NCBI GenBank assembly: GCA_959603585.1
Contig: CAUGYD010000002.1
Coordinates: forward strand, 264,694-328,693
DNA: 64,000 nucleotides
Direction: 5' to 3'
Origin: Scatosoma sp900555925
GTDB taxonomy: Bacteria; Bacillota; Clostridia; Christensenellales; Borkfalkiaceae
In this document: piece after piece, positions 42,580 through 50,988 of the stretch
Position numbering within the stretch: position 1 is the first letter of the stretch
Layout of the letters: each line of letters opens with the position of its first letter
Translations under genes and position numbers: made by a program
The notes under the pieces: generated by a model
The model's input: only the letters and a program-made list of their open reading frames with translations
Told to the model about the DNA's origin: nothing
Database searches by the model: none

Positions 42580-42993
42580 TTAATCCGAACTTTTCGAATC
42601 TGTCCGTTCATTCAAAAGTTCTCGGCTCAATCGTAAAATTTCAGGTCCATACTTTTTCTTATTTCTCTGAAAAATAATGCGATAGAGAGGATAAGCGGCG
42701 CCCGCAAAACAAGCACCCAATGCACAGACGACGCTTCCCCAAACAATTAAAGCCCAAGAGAGCACCATACTCAATCCCAAGCCGAAAACAAGTACTCCGA
42801 AAACACCGAAAGAGAATGCAACCAGCTTTGCCGTATTCCTGACGAAGAAATCCAAGGATTTCAAGCGCTCCAATTTTTCGTTGTTTTTGGCATCGGGCAA
42901 ATATTGACTGCGAATTTCTTCTATCTCTTTTCGTTCGGTCTCTGTCGGAGCAGAATAAGTATAATTAAATTTGTTTCGATTTTCTTCCTGCAT
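42580..42993 (-). CDS. Small two-helix membrane protein (paralogue 2)
   Basis: A 137-residue relative of the neighbouring 115-residue protein. Shared features are KLERLKSLD, AFSFGVFGVLVFGLGLSM, a second helix (about 80-102) and RNKKKYGPEILRLSRELL. Function unknown; possibly membrane partners of the larger protein upstream. Its start lies 29 bases inside the end of that gene in another frame, so translation is coupled. Confidence 0.8.
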   Translation of the reverse strand: MQEENRNKFNYTYSAPTETERKEIEEIRSQYLPDAKNNEKLERLKSLDFFVRNTAKLVAFSFGVFGVLVFGLGLSMVLSWALIVWGSVVCALGACFAGAAYPLYRIIFQRNKKKYGPEILRLSRELLNERTDSKSSD

Positions 42994-43882
42994 TTTGTTT
43001 TTCCTCTTTTAAGCGACGAAGTCTTGTATTAGCGACAATCGACATTCCGATACCTATCCCTATCGTCATGAGACAAGCTGTTCCGCCGGTCGCTGCATTC
43101 ATTAGCGGCATACCCTCTCCCTCTGAAAAAGTTCCGATCAAAGCGACTTGCAACGGAACCAAGGAAGTCATTGCGTCTACAAAACCGATATTCCTGAGCG
43201 CTTGCACTGCGGGATCGTTGAACCGTTTTGCCTTAAATATATTGCTTATGGCCAATATCACCCGATAAAACGTATATGCGGCGGTCGCATAAATCATGAT
43301 TTCCGAAGAAGCCTCCGTATTCTTTTCGGAAAGAACCATCTGCGTGACGGCGGGGATCATTGCAACGGACAATCCGATTAAAGCAAACCCGCAGGCACGA
43401 TAAATTCTAACTTTCTTTTCCTCGTCGCCTTCGTCCGCCTTCCGCGCTCCGCGAAGAATCGCGAAACGAAGCGCTCCCAAGGCAAAATGATATCCGGAGA
43501 GCGCCCCATACCATACAGAGCGAAAAACGATCCCCATTATAGCTTCAAATACGGCATACGCGGCATTTACGACAAAAGAAACGAATGCAAAGGCGGAGGA
43601 GCGAAATCCGTAATCATGGACAAATTTTTTTGTAAACGAATACCTGTCCGCGACATTTGAAATTTTTTTCTTCATCTTTTTTCCCATACGCACCAACGTA
43701 TAGATAGAATAAGACAAAGTGATTGCGGCGGCCGCATATACGACATACACGGCGGGAGCTGAAAAATCCGTCGCCACACATATAAGAGAAGCGGCGACCG
43801 TCACAAGAGTCAAAAGATAGACGATGATCAAAAAAATTCCGTTAGGAGATTTGAGAAATTCAAAAAATCTGTTCTTTTTCAT
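42965..43882 (-). CDS. Polytopic membrane protein of unknown function
   Basis: A 305-residue protein with about seven or eight hydrophobic segments: near 15-38, 45-63, 95-118, 122-140, 165-185, 195-213, 240-255 and 265-285. A basic loop (MGKKMKKKISNVADRYSFT) sits after the second helix. I do not recognise a family. Its start overlaps the kinase stop (ATGA, 43879-43882), so it belongs to the kinase operon and may be the output or sensor partner of the two-component system. Confidence 0.78.
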   Translation of the reverse strand: MKKNRFFEFLKSPNGIFLIIVYLLTLVTVAASLICVATDFSAPAVYVVYAAAAITLSYSIYTLVRMGKKMKKKISNVADRYSFTKKFVHDYGFRSSAFAFVSFVVNAAYAVFEAIMGIVFRSVWYGALSGYHFALGALRFAILRGARKADEGDEEKKVRIYRACGFALIGLSVAMIPAVTQMVLSEKNTEASSEIMIYATAAYTFYRVILAISNIFKAKRFNDPAVQALRNIGFVDAMTSLVPLQVALIGTFSEGEGMPLMNAATGGTACLMTIGIGIGMSIVANTRLRRLKEEKQNAGRKSKQI

Positions 43883-44928
43883 CGCGCGTCTTTCCGTAAT
43901 TTGACGGTAAAAGTGCTGCCTTTCCCCAATTCGCTGGAAACTCCGATTTCCCCGCCCAAAATATCGATGACTTTCTTGACTAATGCAAGTCCCAGTCCGT
44001 TGCCTTCTCGGGAATGGGAGGTATCTCCCTGATAAAATTTGTCGAAAATATGCACGCCCGTTTCCGACGACATTCCGCAGCCCGTATCGGAAATGACAAA
44101 CACGGCCGCCCCTCCTTCTTCCTTTAAGGAAATTTCGATTTTTCCGCCCTCATCGGTAAATTTTACCGCATTGGATATCAGATTATTCCAAACCAATTCG
44201 AGACAGCTTTCATCGGAAACAGCGGTAACTTCTCGAATATCGCAATCGAGCTGCAAGCCTTTTTTATCGATTTCTTCTGCAAATTGCAGAATACATTCTG
44301 TCAGAGATTCATCTAAACGTATTTCCGCCTTTTGGGGAGTAATGGTCTGATTTTCCAATTTACTGAGCTTCAAAACATTGGAGGTAAGTGCCGCCAGCCG
44401 CTTTGCGGCCGCAGACAGCGTATCGGCATATTCTTTTCTTCTCTCGGGCGAAGGTTCCTCTTTCAGCATGGATGCATAATTTTGTATAACCGACAGCGGA
44501 GTTTTTATTTCGTGAGACACATTTGAAATGAAATCCGTCTTCAAAAGTTCATTTTTTTCCAGCTCCTCCGTCATGCGATTGAGATTGTCCATAATCATGT
44601 CATATTCATCGTAGCGGCTCCAAGAGTGCGACGGCTGTATTCGAACGGAAAAGTCTCCTTTCGTAATACGTTCCGTCGCTTCGAGAATTTTTTCTACCGG
44701 CCTTTCCACTGTCAGCTTTCTCCGAACGGCATCTATGGCGACATAAACCGTCGTCAAAAGAAAAATATTCAGTAACGACAGCCCCGCGCTCAAAGCGCGA
44801 TTACCGCCGCTGCGCTCGGATACCGCAGAATACAGGAGAATAGAGCTCGAAGCGACGAGCGTCACCGAAACGAACATCCAAAAATATCCCCATGCGGAAA
44901 AGCGCGTCTTATGCGTTTTCCTTTTCAT
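43879..44928 (-). CDS. Sensor histidine kinase (HAMP, HisKA, HATPase)
   Basis: A 349-residue membrane kinase with two closely spaced helices (about 12-34 and 45-66), leaving almost no outer domain. The HAMP linker (about 70-120) is followed by His139 (DFISNVSHEIKTPLSVIQNY). The ATPase domain contains WNNLISNAVKFT, DTGCGM and GNGLGLALVKK. The small sensor part suggests sensing inside the membrane, perhaps through the polytopic protein encoded next. Starts by ATGA overlap with the regulator. Confidence 0.92.
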   Translation of the reverse strand: MKRKTHKTRFSAWGYFWMFVSVTLVASSSILLYSAVSERSGGNRALSAGLSLLNIFLLTTVYVAIDAVRRKLTVERPVEKILEATERITKGDFSVRIQPSHSWSRYDEYDMIMDNLNRMTEELEKNELLKTDFISNVSHEIKTPLSVIQNYASMLKEEPSPERRKEYADTLSAAAKRLAALTSNVLKLSKLENQTITPQKAEIRLDESLTECILQFAEEIDKKGLQLDCDIREVTAVSDESCLELVWNNLISNAVKFTDEGGKIEISLKEEGGAAVFVISDTGCGMSSETGVHIFDKFYQGDTSHSREGNGLGLALVKKVIDILGGEIGVSSELGKGSTFTVKLRKDAR

Positions 44929-45596
44929 TTCAATACCGCCTTATATCCCAAACCGTGGACGGTGACAATTTCAAATCCCGTACAATTCGCCGTCTTTTCC
45001 CTGAGTTTCACGATATATACATCTACCGTCCTCGACGTAGCAGAGGAATCAAATCCCCAAAACTCCTCCATGAGCTGCGGTCTGGAAAAAGTTTTTTTCG
45101 GGTAGGAAAGCAGTTTATATAATAAATCGAACTCCCTAACCGTAAGCGACAATTCCTCTCCGTCTACATAGGCGGTATGTTCCTCTTTATCCATGACGAG
45201 ATTTCCTGCTTCGATTTTATTTCCCGCCTCAATTTTCGCACGTCTGAGAAGCGCCCCTACGCGGAGTCGCAATTCGTCGAGTTCAAAAGGCTTGACGAGA
45301 TAATCGTCTATTCCGATAGAAAAGCCTTTCTTTTTCGCAGGCATGTCGTCGCGAGCGGAAATAAACAAAATCGGCAAAGCCTTATCGACGGTACGAATTT
45401 CCTGAGCAAGAGCGAATCCGTCCATACCCGGCATCATAATATCGCTGACGACCATATCGAATTTATCCCTGTCCATTTGCTCCAAAGCGCTCTTTCCGTT
45501 CAAGCAACCTTTTATTCCGTAGCCGGCTTCGACAAGACATCTGCATATCGCCTCATTGATCTGTTCGTCGTCTTCTACCACCAAAATCTTAGCCAT
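44925..45596 (-). CDS. OmpR-family response regulator
   Basis: A 223-residue regulator: acidic pair at 9-10, phosphoacceptor Asp52 (MVVSDIMMPGMDG), the Lys in DDYLVKPFEL, and a winged helix (about 130-223) with LTVREFDLLYKLL and SRTVDVYIVKLREK ending in GLGYKAVLK. The domain linker contains a short tandem repeat, KIEAGN-KIEAGN. First gene of a five-gene operon (regulator, kinase, three membrane proteins). Direct repeats upstream at 45656 may be its own site. Confidence 0.92.
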   Translation of the reverse strand: MAKILVVEDDEQINEAICRCLVEAGYGIKGCLNGKSALEQMDRDKFDMVVSDIMMPGMDGFALAQEIRTVDKALPILFISARDDMPAKKKGFSIGIDDYLVKPFELDELRLRVGALLRRAKIEAGNKIEAGNLVMDKEEHTAYVDGEELSLTVREFDLLYKLLSYPKKTFSRPQLMEEFWGFDSSATSRTVDVYIVKLREKTANCTGFEIVTVHGLGYKAVLK

Positions 45597-45655
45597 TTTT
45601 TACCCGTCCGTTTTTTATTATTATACAGCAATTTTGTTTTGCTATTGCTAAAAAA

Positions 45656-45674
45656 TTGTTAAACTTTTGTTAAA
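45656..45674. promoter_or_regulatory. Direct repeat TTGTTAAA with 11-base period
   Basis: Two TTGTTAAA copies start 11 bases apart (45656 and 45667), upstream of a TATAAT-type -10 element (about 45619-45624, minus strand). The spacing fits head-to-tail binding by an OmpR-family dimer, so autoregulation is plausible. Confidence 0.5.
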
Positions 45675-45735
45675 GAGAACTATTTTGTCTTATACCTTTC
45701 AAATGAGTTGTCATAGGATAAATTTTTTGAGATAA

Positions 45736-45768
45736 AGAAAAGTCCGTTACGGGGTAACAGACTTTTCT
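45736..45768 (-). terminator. Probable terminator of the tmRNA gene
   Basis: Arms AGAAAAGTC.GTTAC and GTAAC.GACTTTTCT with a 3-base loop and one mismatch, about 80 bases past the tmRNA 3' end on the minus strand. The T run is short. Confidence 0.55.
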
Positions 45769-45847
45769 GAAAATTTGTTTTACAAACGGCTCGGCGGGCT
45801 CATACATTATCAAATACACACCGCCGCCTGTGCGCATTTACTTGTTA

Positions 45848-46215
45848 TGGTGGAGGTGGTGAGAGTCGAACTCACGTCTTACTCGGCTGCCAAAAAACTT
45901 TCTACATACTTAGTTTATCTTTTTTTCTTAAAACCGCAACGCGGATAAACACGCTTTACGTTTCGCAGGAAGCTGAATAATCCCGGCAAACACTTCCAGA
46001 TTCCTCCGAGATTTTTCCGTCTCTTTGACGCCGCACCCCCGACCGACGGATAAATCGGGCGCGACGTTCGTTATAAAATAACGAGTTTACGCAGCAAGTG
46101 CGTAATCTGCATTGTTATCTGCATTTAAATTTAGGCGGAATGTTTTTTATGCGGGCACTCCGTCCGCAGTATGCTTATTTTCTCGCTCACCGGCAATCGA
46201 ATCCGGTGCACCCCC
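45848..46215 (-). ncRNA. ssrA: Transfer-messenger RNA (tmRNA)
   Basis: A 368-base RNA that rescues stalled ribosomes and tags the unfinished protein for destruction. The tRNA-like end is clear on the minus strand: 5' GGGGGTG pairs with CACCTCC before A-CCA, and the T arm reads GAGTTCGACTCTC. The mRNA-like part at 46122-46087 encodes the tag ADNNADYALAA and a TAA, ending in the Ala-Leu-Ala-Ala degron. The CCA is encoded. Its promoter lies at 46267. Confidence 0.96.
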
Positions 46216-46266
46216 ATGGGATAGAAACAAAAGCGGAATTTAGGCCTCTTTTATTTCCTTATCATT

Positions 46267-46295
46267 ATTATACACGTTTTTCCTTGAAATGTAAA
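46267..46295 (-). promoter_or_regulatory. Promoter of ssrA
   Basis: TTTACA (46290-46295) and TATAAT (46267-46272) with a 17-base spacer, just beyond the plsY stop. A leader of about 45 bases would be removed by RNase P. Confidence 0.8.
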
Positions 46296-46301
46296 CACTT
46301 T

Positions 46302-47027
46302 TCAGGCTTTTTTCTTACGATGAATCATCTTTTTGACGGAAGTATGATGTTCTTCTCCCGAAAGGAGGCGCATAATATTCTTTCTGTGAGCCACCCAAGT
46401 CAAAACATTGATTGCCAGAATCAGCATAAACAATATGATGACATAAGGATTAGACGGTTCTGAACGATAGCGCAAAAAGAAGATAACGCCCTGCCAAAGG
46501 CCAAACCCCGCGACGCCGATCAAGGAGCCCATAGAACCCCATTCCGTCGCCACGATATAAAAGGCGATCAGCCAAAATGCCGCAAAACCTATGAGCAAAA
46601 ACCAAGGATTTTCGCAGCCGAGATTGATCCAAAAAAGTCCCAGCGTAGATGCAATGCCCTTTCCGCCCTTGAATTTCATGGTAACGGGGAAAATATGTCC
46701 GATAATCACCCATACCCCGCAGAAATAGCGGGTAAAGTCGGAAACGAGAACGTTCGTCCCCGCGAAGCAATATTTTCGATACACGAAATAACTGATAAGC
46801 GCAGGAATACCGCCCTTGAAAGCATCGCAAAAAAAGGTGATAATTCCCACTTTCAACCCGAACTCGCGGGTCATGTTCATAGTGCCGGGATTTCCGCTTC
46901 CGATTTTTGTTATATCCTTATGCTTGAATCTCGCAATCATTTTTGCGAAATTGAAACATCCGATAAAATAGCAGACGACGGCGATAATGACAAACTCATA
47001 CCACCTTTCCGAAAAGGCCCACTCCAT
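46302..47027 (-). CDS. plsY: Acyl-phosphate:glycerol-3-phosphate acyltransferase
   Basis: Inner-membrane enzyme that makes lysophosphatidate from acyl-phosphate, the first acylation of phospholipid synthesis. The 241-residue protein shows the three PlsY motifs: GSGNPGTMNMTREFG (about 43), FKGGKGIAST (about 120) and HRKNIMRLLSGEE (about 212). TMN replaces the more common ATN. AAAGGAG precedes the ATG, 12 bases after der. Confidence 0.93.
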   Translation of the reverse strand: MEWAFSERWYEFVIIAVVCYFIGCFNFAKMIARFKHKDITKIGSGNPGTMNMTREFGLKVGIITFFCDAFKGGIPALISYFVYRKYCFAGTNVLVSDFTRYFCGVWVIIGHIFPVTMKFKGGKGIASTLGLFWINLGCENPWFLLIGFAAFWLIAFYIVATEWGSMGSLIGVAGFGLWQGVIFFLRYRSEPSNPYVIILFMLILAINVLTWVAHRKNIMRLLSGEEHHTSVKKMIHRKKKA

Positions 47028-47039
47028 AGCCGCTCTCCT

Positions 47040-48353
47040 TTAAGTTTCTTCCTTCTTTTCGCGCGGAATAATCTTTATCGGCGTTCCCGAAAAATCGTAA
47101 GCCGCGCGGATCGTGTTTTCGAGATACCTCTCATAAGAAAAATGCAACAACCCTTCGTCATTGACGAACAGAACGAAGGTCGGCGGACAGACGCCCACCT
47201 GAGAGGAAAAATATACCTTCATGCGGCGGCCGAGATAGGAAGGCGGCTCGTTGAGCCGCACGGCGTCGCCGATCAAATCATTGAGCGCCCCCGTGGGAAT
47301 TCTGAACGTAGCATGCGCGTATACTTCCTCCGCCGCCCGAAGAATTTTATCTACCCGCTGCCCCGTCTTGGCAGAAATATACACGGACTTATAGTAATTC
47401 ATAAATTTTAAGTCCTGCGCCAATTTTTCCTCAAATTTATTTACGGTATGCGTATCCTTCTCGATTAAATCCCATTTATTCATGAGAATGACGGAGGGCT
47501 TTCCCTGCTCGTGCACATAGCCGATAATTTTTACGTCCTGCTCGGTCAATCCCTCCGAACTGTCCACCACCAAAAGACAGACGTCGCTGCGCCGCACGGC
47601 ATCGAAGGCGCGCATATTACTGTAATACTCCACGCTGTCGTCCACATTCTTTTTTTTGCGGATTCCCGCCGTATCGATGAGCGTATACTTCTTTCCGTCC
47701 CGCTCGAACAGCGTATCGATGGCGTCCCGCGTCGTTCCCGCCATGGGCGTGACAATGCTGCGCTCCGCCCCCAGAAGCCTGTTTACCAAACTGGATTTTC
47801 CCGCATTGGGTTTCCCCACCACGGCAATTTTTAAGGATTCCACGGGTTCCGAAGTATTTTCGGGAAAAAGAGAAACAGCCTCGTCGAGAACGTCCCCGAT
47901 TCCCTGCGAATGTTCCGCGGAAACCGCAAACGGCTCTCCGAGTCCGAGAGAGTAAAATTCAAATATTTTATCGGGGGAATATTCGTCGATTTTATTGACG
48001 ACGAGAATCACGGGCTTTTTGCTGCGGCGGAGAATATCCGCCACATCGTAATCGGAAGGCGTAAGCCCCTCCCGTCCGTCCGTGAGGAACAAAATGACGT
48101 CCGCCGTATCGATGGCGACGTCCGCCTGCTTTGCGATTTCCTTCCACATCACGTCGTCCGATTTAAGCTCGATACCGCCCGTATCCACCATCGTAAAATG
48201 CTTTCCCCGCCATTCCCCGTCTGCATACAGCCTGTCGCGCGTGACACCAGGGCGGTTTTCCGTAATGGAGATCTTCCGTCCCGCCACTTTATTGAAAAAT
48301 GTACTTTTTCCCACATTGGGCCGCCCCACAAGGGCAATCAGAGGGTTCGCCAT
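47040..48353 (-). CDS. der: Ribosome-assembly GTPase Der (EngA)
   Basis: A 437-residue protein with two GTPase domains and a KH-like domain. First domain: GRPNVGKST (about 10), DTGG (about 57), NKID (about 118). Second domain: GKPNAGKSS (about 182), DTAG (about 230), NKWD (about 293). The C-terminal domain (about 350-437) binds RNA. It helps mature the 50S subunit. AAAGGAG lies before the ATG; plsY follows in the same operon. Confidence 0.96.
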   Translation of the reverse strand: MANPLIALVGRPNVGKSTFFNKVAGRKISITENRPGVTRDRLYADGEWRGKHFTMVDTGGIELKSDDVMWKEIAKQADVAIDTADVILFLTDGREGLTPSDYDVADILRRSKKPVILVVNKIDEYSPDKIFEFYSLGLGEPFAVSAEHSQGIGDVLDEAVSLFPENTSEPVESLKIAVVGKPNAGKSSLVNRLLGAERSIVTPMAGTTRDAIDTLFERDGKKYTLIDTAGIRKKKNVDDSVEYYSNMRAFDAVRRSDVCLLVVDSSEGLTEQDVKIIGYVHEQGKPSVILMNKWDLIEKDTHTVNKFEEKLAQDLKFMNYYKSVYISAKTGQRVDKILRAAEEVYAHATFRIPTGALNDLIGDAVRLNEPPSYLGRRMKVYFSSQVGVCPPTFVLFVNDEGLLHFSYERYLENTIRAAYDFSGTPIKIIPREKKEET

Positions 48354-48378
48354 AATATCTCCTTTGTTTTACCAAATC

Positions 48379-48407
48379 ATTATACCGTTTTTCGCGGCTT
48401 TTGTAAA
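48379..48407 (-). promoter_or_regulatory. Promoter of der-plsY
   Basis: TTTACA (48402-48407) and TATAAT (48379-48384) with a 17-base spacer. Confidence 0.8.
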
Positions 48408-48410
48408 GAA

Positions 48411-48444
48411 AAAAAGCGGCAATTCCCAAAAGAATCCCGCTTTT
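48411..48444 (-). terminator. Terminator of the Thr-rich membrane protein gene
   Basis: AAAAGCGGGATTC and GAATTGCCGCTTTT arms with a T run on the minus strand. Its end touches the der promoter. Confidence 0.75.
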
Positions 48445-48463
48445 CTCTTGTTTTTTCGGATAC

Positions 48464-48772
48464 TCAAAATGCCTTTATGACGCCGAATACGCAGCCGAAC
48501 ACATAAATTGCAAGCGCAATCCAATAGACGACGCGCCAAGCAATTTTCTTACCGCGCGTATAATCGTAGGCGGGGATTCCGATACCCACGAGCATAAACA
48601 ACTGACCGATTAAATTGAGAACGGATTTCGCGGCACCTGAAAAAATTCCGCCGAATAAGAACATGAACGCCGCGACAACGAGCGCGAAATAGCTGCACGC
48701 ACGGAGCAGCCAGCCCTTTCCCGTCGTAGTCGTTCTTCTGGTCGTCGTAGTCGTCGTTTTCTTTGTTGCCAT
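48464..48772 (-). CDS. Small membrane protein with Thr/Arg-rich N-terminus
   Basis: A 102-residue protein of unknown function. The first 19 residues are nearly all Thr, Arg, Lys and Gly (MATKKTTTTTTRRTTTTGKG), a low-complexity cationic tail. Three hydrophobic helices follow (about 24-45, 50-68 and 78-98). A perfect AAGGAGG lies before the ATG, so expression is probably good. It has its own terminator. The tail might bind RNA, membrane lipid or DNA; this is speculation. Confidence 0.8.
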   Translation of the reverse strand: MATKKTTTTTTRRTTTTGKGWLLRACSYFALVVAAFMFLFGGIFSGAAKSVLNLIGQLFMLVGIGIPAYDYTRGKKIAWRVVYWIALAIYVFGCVFGVIKAF

Positions 48773-48872
48773 AGCTATGTACCTCCTTAAATTTTTATGT
48801 TATGAACATTTTTCCGTTTTACGGGAAAAATAATCACCGAATTTATCTGTTATCCGTCCGAAGTCACCCGCG

Positions 48873-49403
48873 TTATTCCGAAAGAAAAACGCCTTCTTCG
48901 CCGTCCGTTTCCGTAAAGCGGACAAACACCTTTTCTTTTTTCGACGTCGGAATGTTTTTGCCGATAAAGTCCGCCCGAAACGGCAGTTCCCTGTGGCCTC
49001 TGTCCACCACTTCGAGAAGCTGTATTTTTTTTGCTCTGCCCATCGTGCTGCAAAGAGCCATGACCGCCGAAATCGCCGCCCGCACCGTCCGTCCCGTGAA
49101 CAGGACGTCGTCGCACAGGACAAGCGTTTTTCCCTTCGTCTCGAAATCGATTCTTGTTCCCTTTACCACTGCGTCGCAGCTCAAAATATCGTCGCGGTAG
49201 AGCGTGATGTCGAGAATCCCCATGGGCAGAGTGACGCCCTCAGATTCCGCGATATAACGGCGGATGCGCTCGGCGACGATAACGCCGCGGGTACGGATTC
49301 CGATGAGAGCCACATTTTCCAGTCCGTCGTTTTTCTCTTCAATTTCGTGAGAAAGTCTTTTCAAAGCGCGTTCCAATGCGGCGGCGTCCAAAATTTTTTT
49401 CAT
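48873..49403 (-). CDS. pyrR: Bifunctional regulator / uracil phosphoribosyltransferase PyrR
   Basis: A 176-residue RNA-binding attenuation protein of pyrimidine operons with uracil phosphoribosyltransferase fold. LDITLYRDDI (about 65), the PRPP loop LVLCDDVLFTGRTVRAA (about 93) and DRGHRELPFRADFIGKNIPTS (about 135) are diagnostic. It starts by ATGA overlap with the pseudouridine synthase gene. No pyr gene is in the window, so its targets lie elsewhere. The 100 bases after the stop show no clear terminator. Confidence 0.95.
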   Translation of the reverse strand: MKKILDAAALERALKRLSHEIEEKNDGLENVALIGIRTRGVIVAERIRRYIAESEGVTLPMGILDITLYRDDILSCDAVVKGTRIDFETKGKTLVLCDDVLFTGRTVRAAISAVMALCSTMGRAKKIQLLEVVDRGHRELPFRADFIGKNIPTSKKEKVFVRFTETDGEEGVFLSE

Positions 49404-50329
49404 ATAGTTACTCCGTATTGCCTGCCCAGCTTATCGAGCAGACTTTGAAAATAATCGGGCAGAGGCGCGGTGAATTCCATGCGTTCGCCCGTCGTCGGGT
49501 GCGTCAAAATCAGTTTATAGGCGTGCAGAAGCTGTCCTTTCAAATCGAATTTCTGCCGATGAAACCCATAGAGCGGGTCGCCCACGACGGGATGACCGAT
49601 ATATTTTGCATGTACGCGGATCTGATGCGTCCGCCCCGTCTGCAAGTTAAACCGACAAAGCGTATAATCCGAACCGTAGCGCGCAGTCACTTCATAGTCG
49701 GTAATCGCCGTTTTTCCCCGTCCGTCGGGCAGAACCGCCATTTTGAGACGGTCGGAAGGACTCCTTCCTATATCGGTGACGATCCGTCCCGAATCTGCCT
49801 TGACGCACCCTTCAAGAAGCGCTAGATAAATGCGGTGACAGGTCTTTTCGGCAATCTGTTTGGCGAGGGAAACATGCGCCCTATCGTTTTTTGCGACGAC
49901 CAAAAGTCCCGAAGTGTCCTTGTCTATTCTATGCACGATTCCCGGCCGCAATACCCCGCCGATTCCGCTTAACGAATCGAGCGCATACAAGAGCGCGTTG
50001 ACGAGCGTGCCCTCCGTATTTCCGTTGCCGATATGCACCGTCATGCCCTGCGGCTTATTAACGACGGCGAAATCCGCATCCTGATAGAGAATATCCAAGG
50101 GAATGTTTTCGGGCTTTACCGAATATTCTTTGACCTCGGGAATTTCCGCCGCCACTTCGTCGCCGGGGCGGATTTCCGCACCCGCCTTTGCGCTTTTTCC
50201 GTTCAGTTCGACGTGTCCTTCGTCTATCAGCTTTTTGATTCGGGAACGGGTAAACTCTTCCATGCGCTCGCTCAAAAATACGTCGAGCCGTTTATAATTT
50301 TCCTCTGCGACAAAAAAACGTCTGTCCAT
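49400..50329 (-). CDS. RluA/RluD-family pseudouridine synthase
   Basis: A 309-residue rRNA-modifying enzyme. An S4 RNA-binding domain (about 12-75) is followed by the catalytic domain with Asp in GIVHRIDKDTSGLLVVAK (about 140) and RTHQIRVHAKYIGHPVVGDPLYG (about 225). Firmicutes relatives (YlyB type) are next to lspA and pyrR, as here. The specific uridine cannot be assigned. It lies 2 bases after the lspA stop. Confidence 0.93.
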   Translation of the reverse strand: MDRRFFVAEENYKRLDVFLSERMEEFTRSRIKKLIDEGHVELNGKSAKAGAEIRPGDEVAAEIPEVKEYSVKPENIPLDILYQDADFAVVNKPQGMTVHIGNGNTEGTLVNALLYALDSLSGIGGVLRPGIVHRIDKDTSGLLVVAKNDRAHVSLAKQIAEKTCHRIYLALLEGCVKADSGRIVTDIGRSPSDRLKMAVLPDGRGKTAITDYEVTARYGSDYTLCRFNLQTGRTHQIRVHAKYIGHPVVGDPLYGFHRQKFDLKGQLLHAYKLILTHPTTGERMEFTAPLPDYFQSLLDKLGRQYGVTI

Positions 50330-50331
50330 TT

Positions 50332-50973
50332 TCAGTCTTTTTCCGCGGCAAAGCTCTCGTCCGCCTGCATTTCTTCTTCGGCTTTTTTCATCGCCTTATA
50401 TTTCCCTACGGGCAGCAGCGCGTCCTTGTCGAAGAACAGGAAAGAGAGCACCAGCATAATCGCGCCCGCCGTAATAAAGAAATCCGCAAAATTACAGACG
50501 GCAAACCCGAAACGGCTGACGTCCACCATGTCCCGCACGCCGAGCGTGCCCGACGGCTCCCAAACCCTATAATAAACTCTGTCGATTAAATTCCCCACGC
50601 CGCCCGCGACGATAAACACGAAAGCGGTACGGATAAAGGAACGTTTTTTATCGACCTTGAAATAGAAAATCGTAATCGCGAGCATCATGACGGCAGTCGC
50701 CGCAATGACCGCGATTTTGACCGCGGGAGAAGCATCGTCTCCCAAACCGTAGGAAATGCCGCGGTTATAGACGATACGAATTTCCAGCCACCCTTCCACG
50801 ATGGGGATAGAATCGGAAGGTTTGAGATAAGCGGCGGCGGCCGCTTTGGTAATCTGGTCTATAAAAATCAAAACGGCGAACAGCAAAATTCCCCAAAGGC
50901 AGGAATATTTCACCCCCGTCGATTTTTTCTCGCCTTGTCCGTGCATACTCTTTTTCTGAGCGGTATCTTTCAT
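50332..50973 (-). CDS. lspA: Lipoprotein signal peptidase II
   Basis: Inner-membrane aspartyl protease that removes signal peptides from lipoproteins after Lgt acts. The 213-residue protein has four helices and both catalytic Asp regions: GGVGNLIDRV (about 126) and CNFADFFITAGA (about 160). The usual N-x-GAAFS-type stretch reads VYNRGISYGLG. It carries basic N-terminal and acidic C-terminal extensions. ATG 50973 with AAGGAG 5 bases upstream is preferred to a GTG two codons earlier. lgt is in the same operon, so lipoprotein processing is grouped. Confidence 0.93.
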   Translation of the reverse strand: MKDTAQKKSMHGQGEKKSTGVKYSCLWGILLFAVLIFIDQITKAAAAAYLKPSDSIPIVEGWLEIRIVYNRGISYGLGDDASPAVKIAVIAATAVMMLAITIFYFKVDKKRSFIRTAFVFIVAGGVGNLIDRVYYRVWEPSGTLGVRDMVDVSRFGFAVCNFADFFITAGAIMLVLSFLFFDKDALLPVGKYKAMKKAEEEMQADESFAAEKD

Positions 50974-50988
50974 GCTCACTCCTTAATA

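Noticed and set aside
46098..46463. 121-codon plus-strand frame over the tmRNA and plsY end
   Set aside because: Overlaps ssrA and the plsY 3' end in antisense; no protein features.
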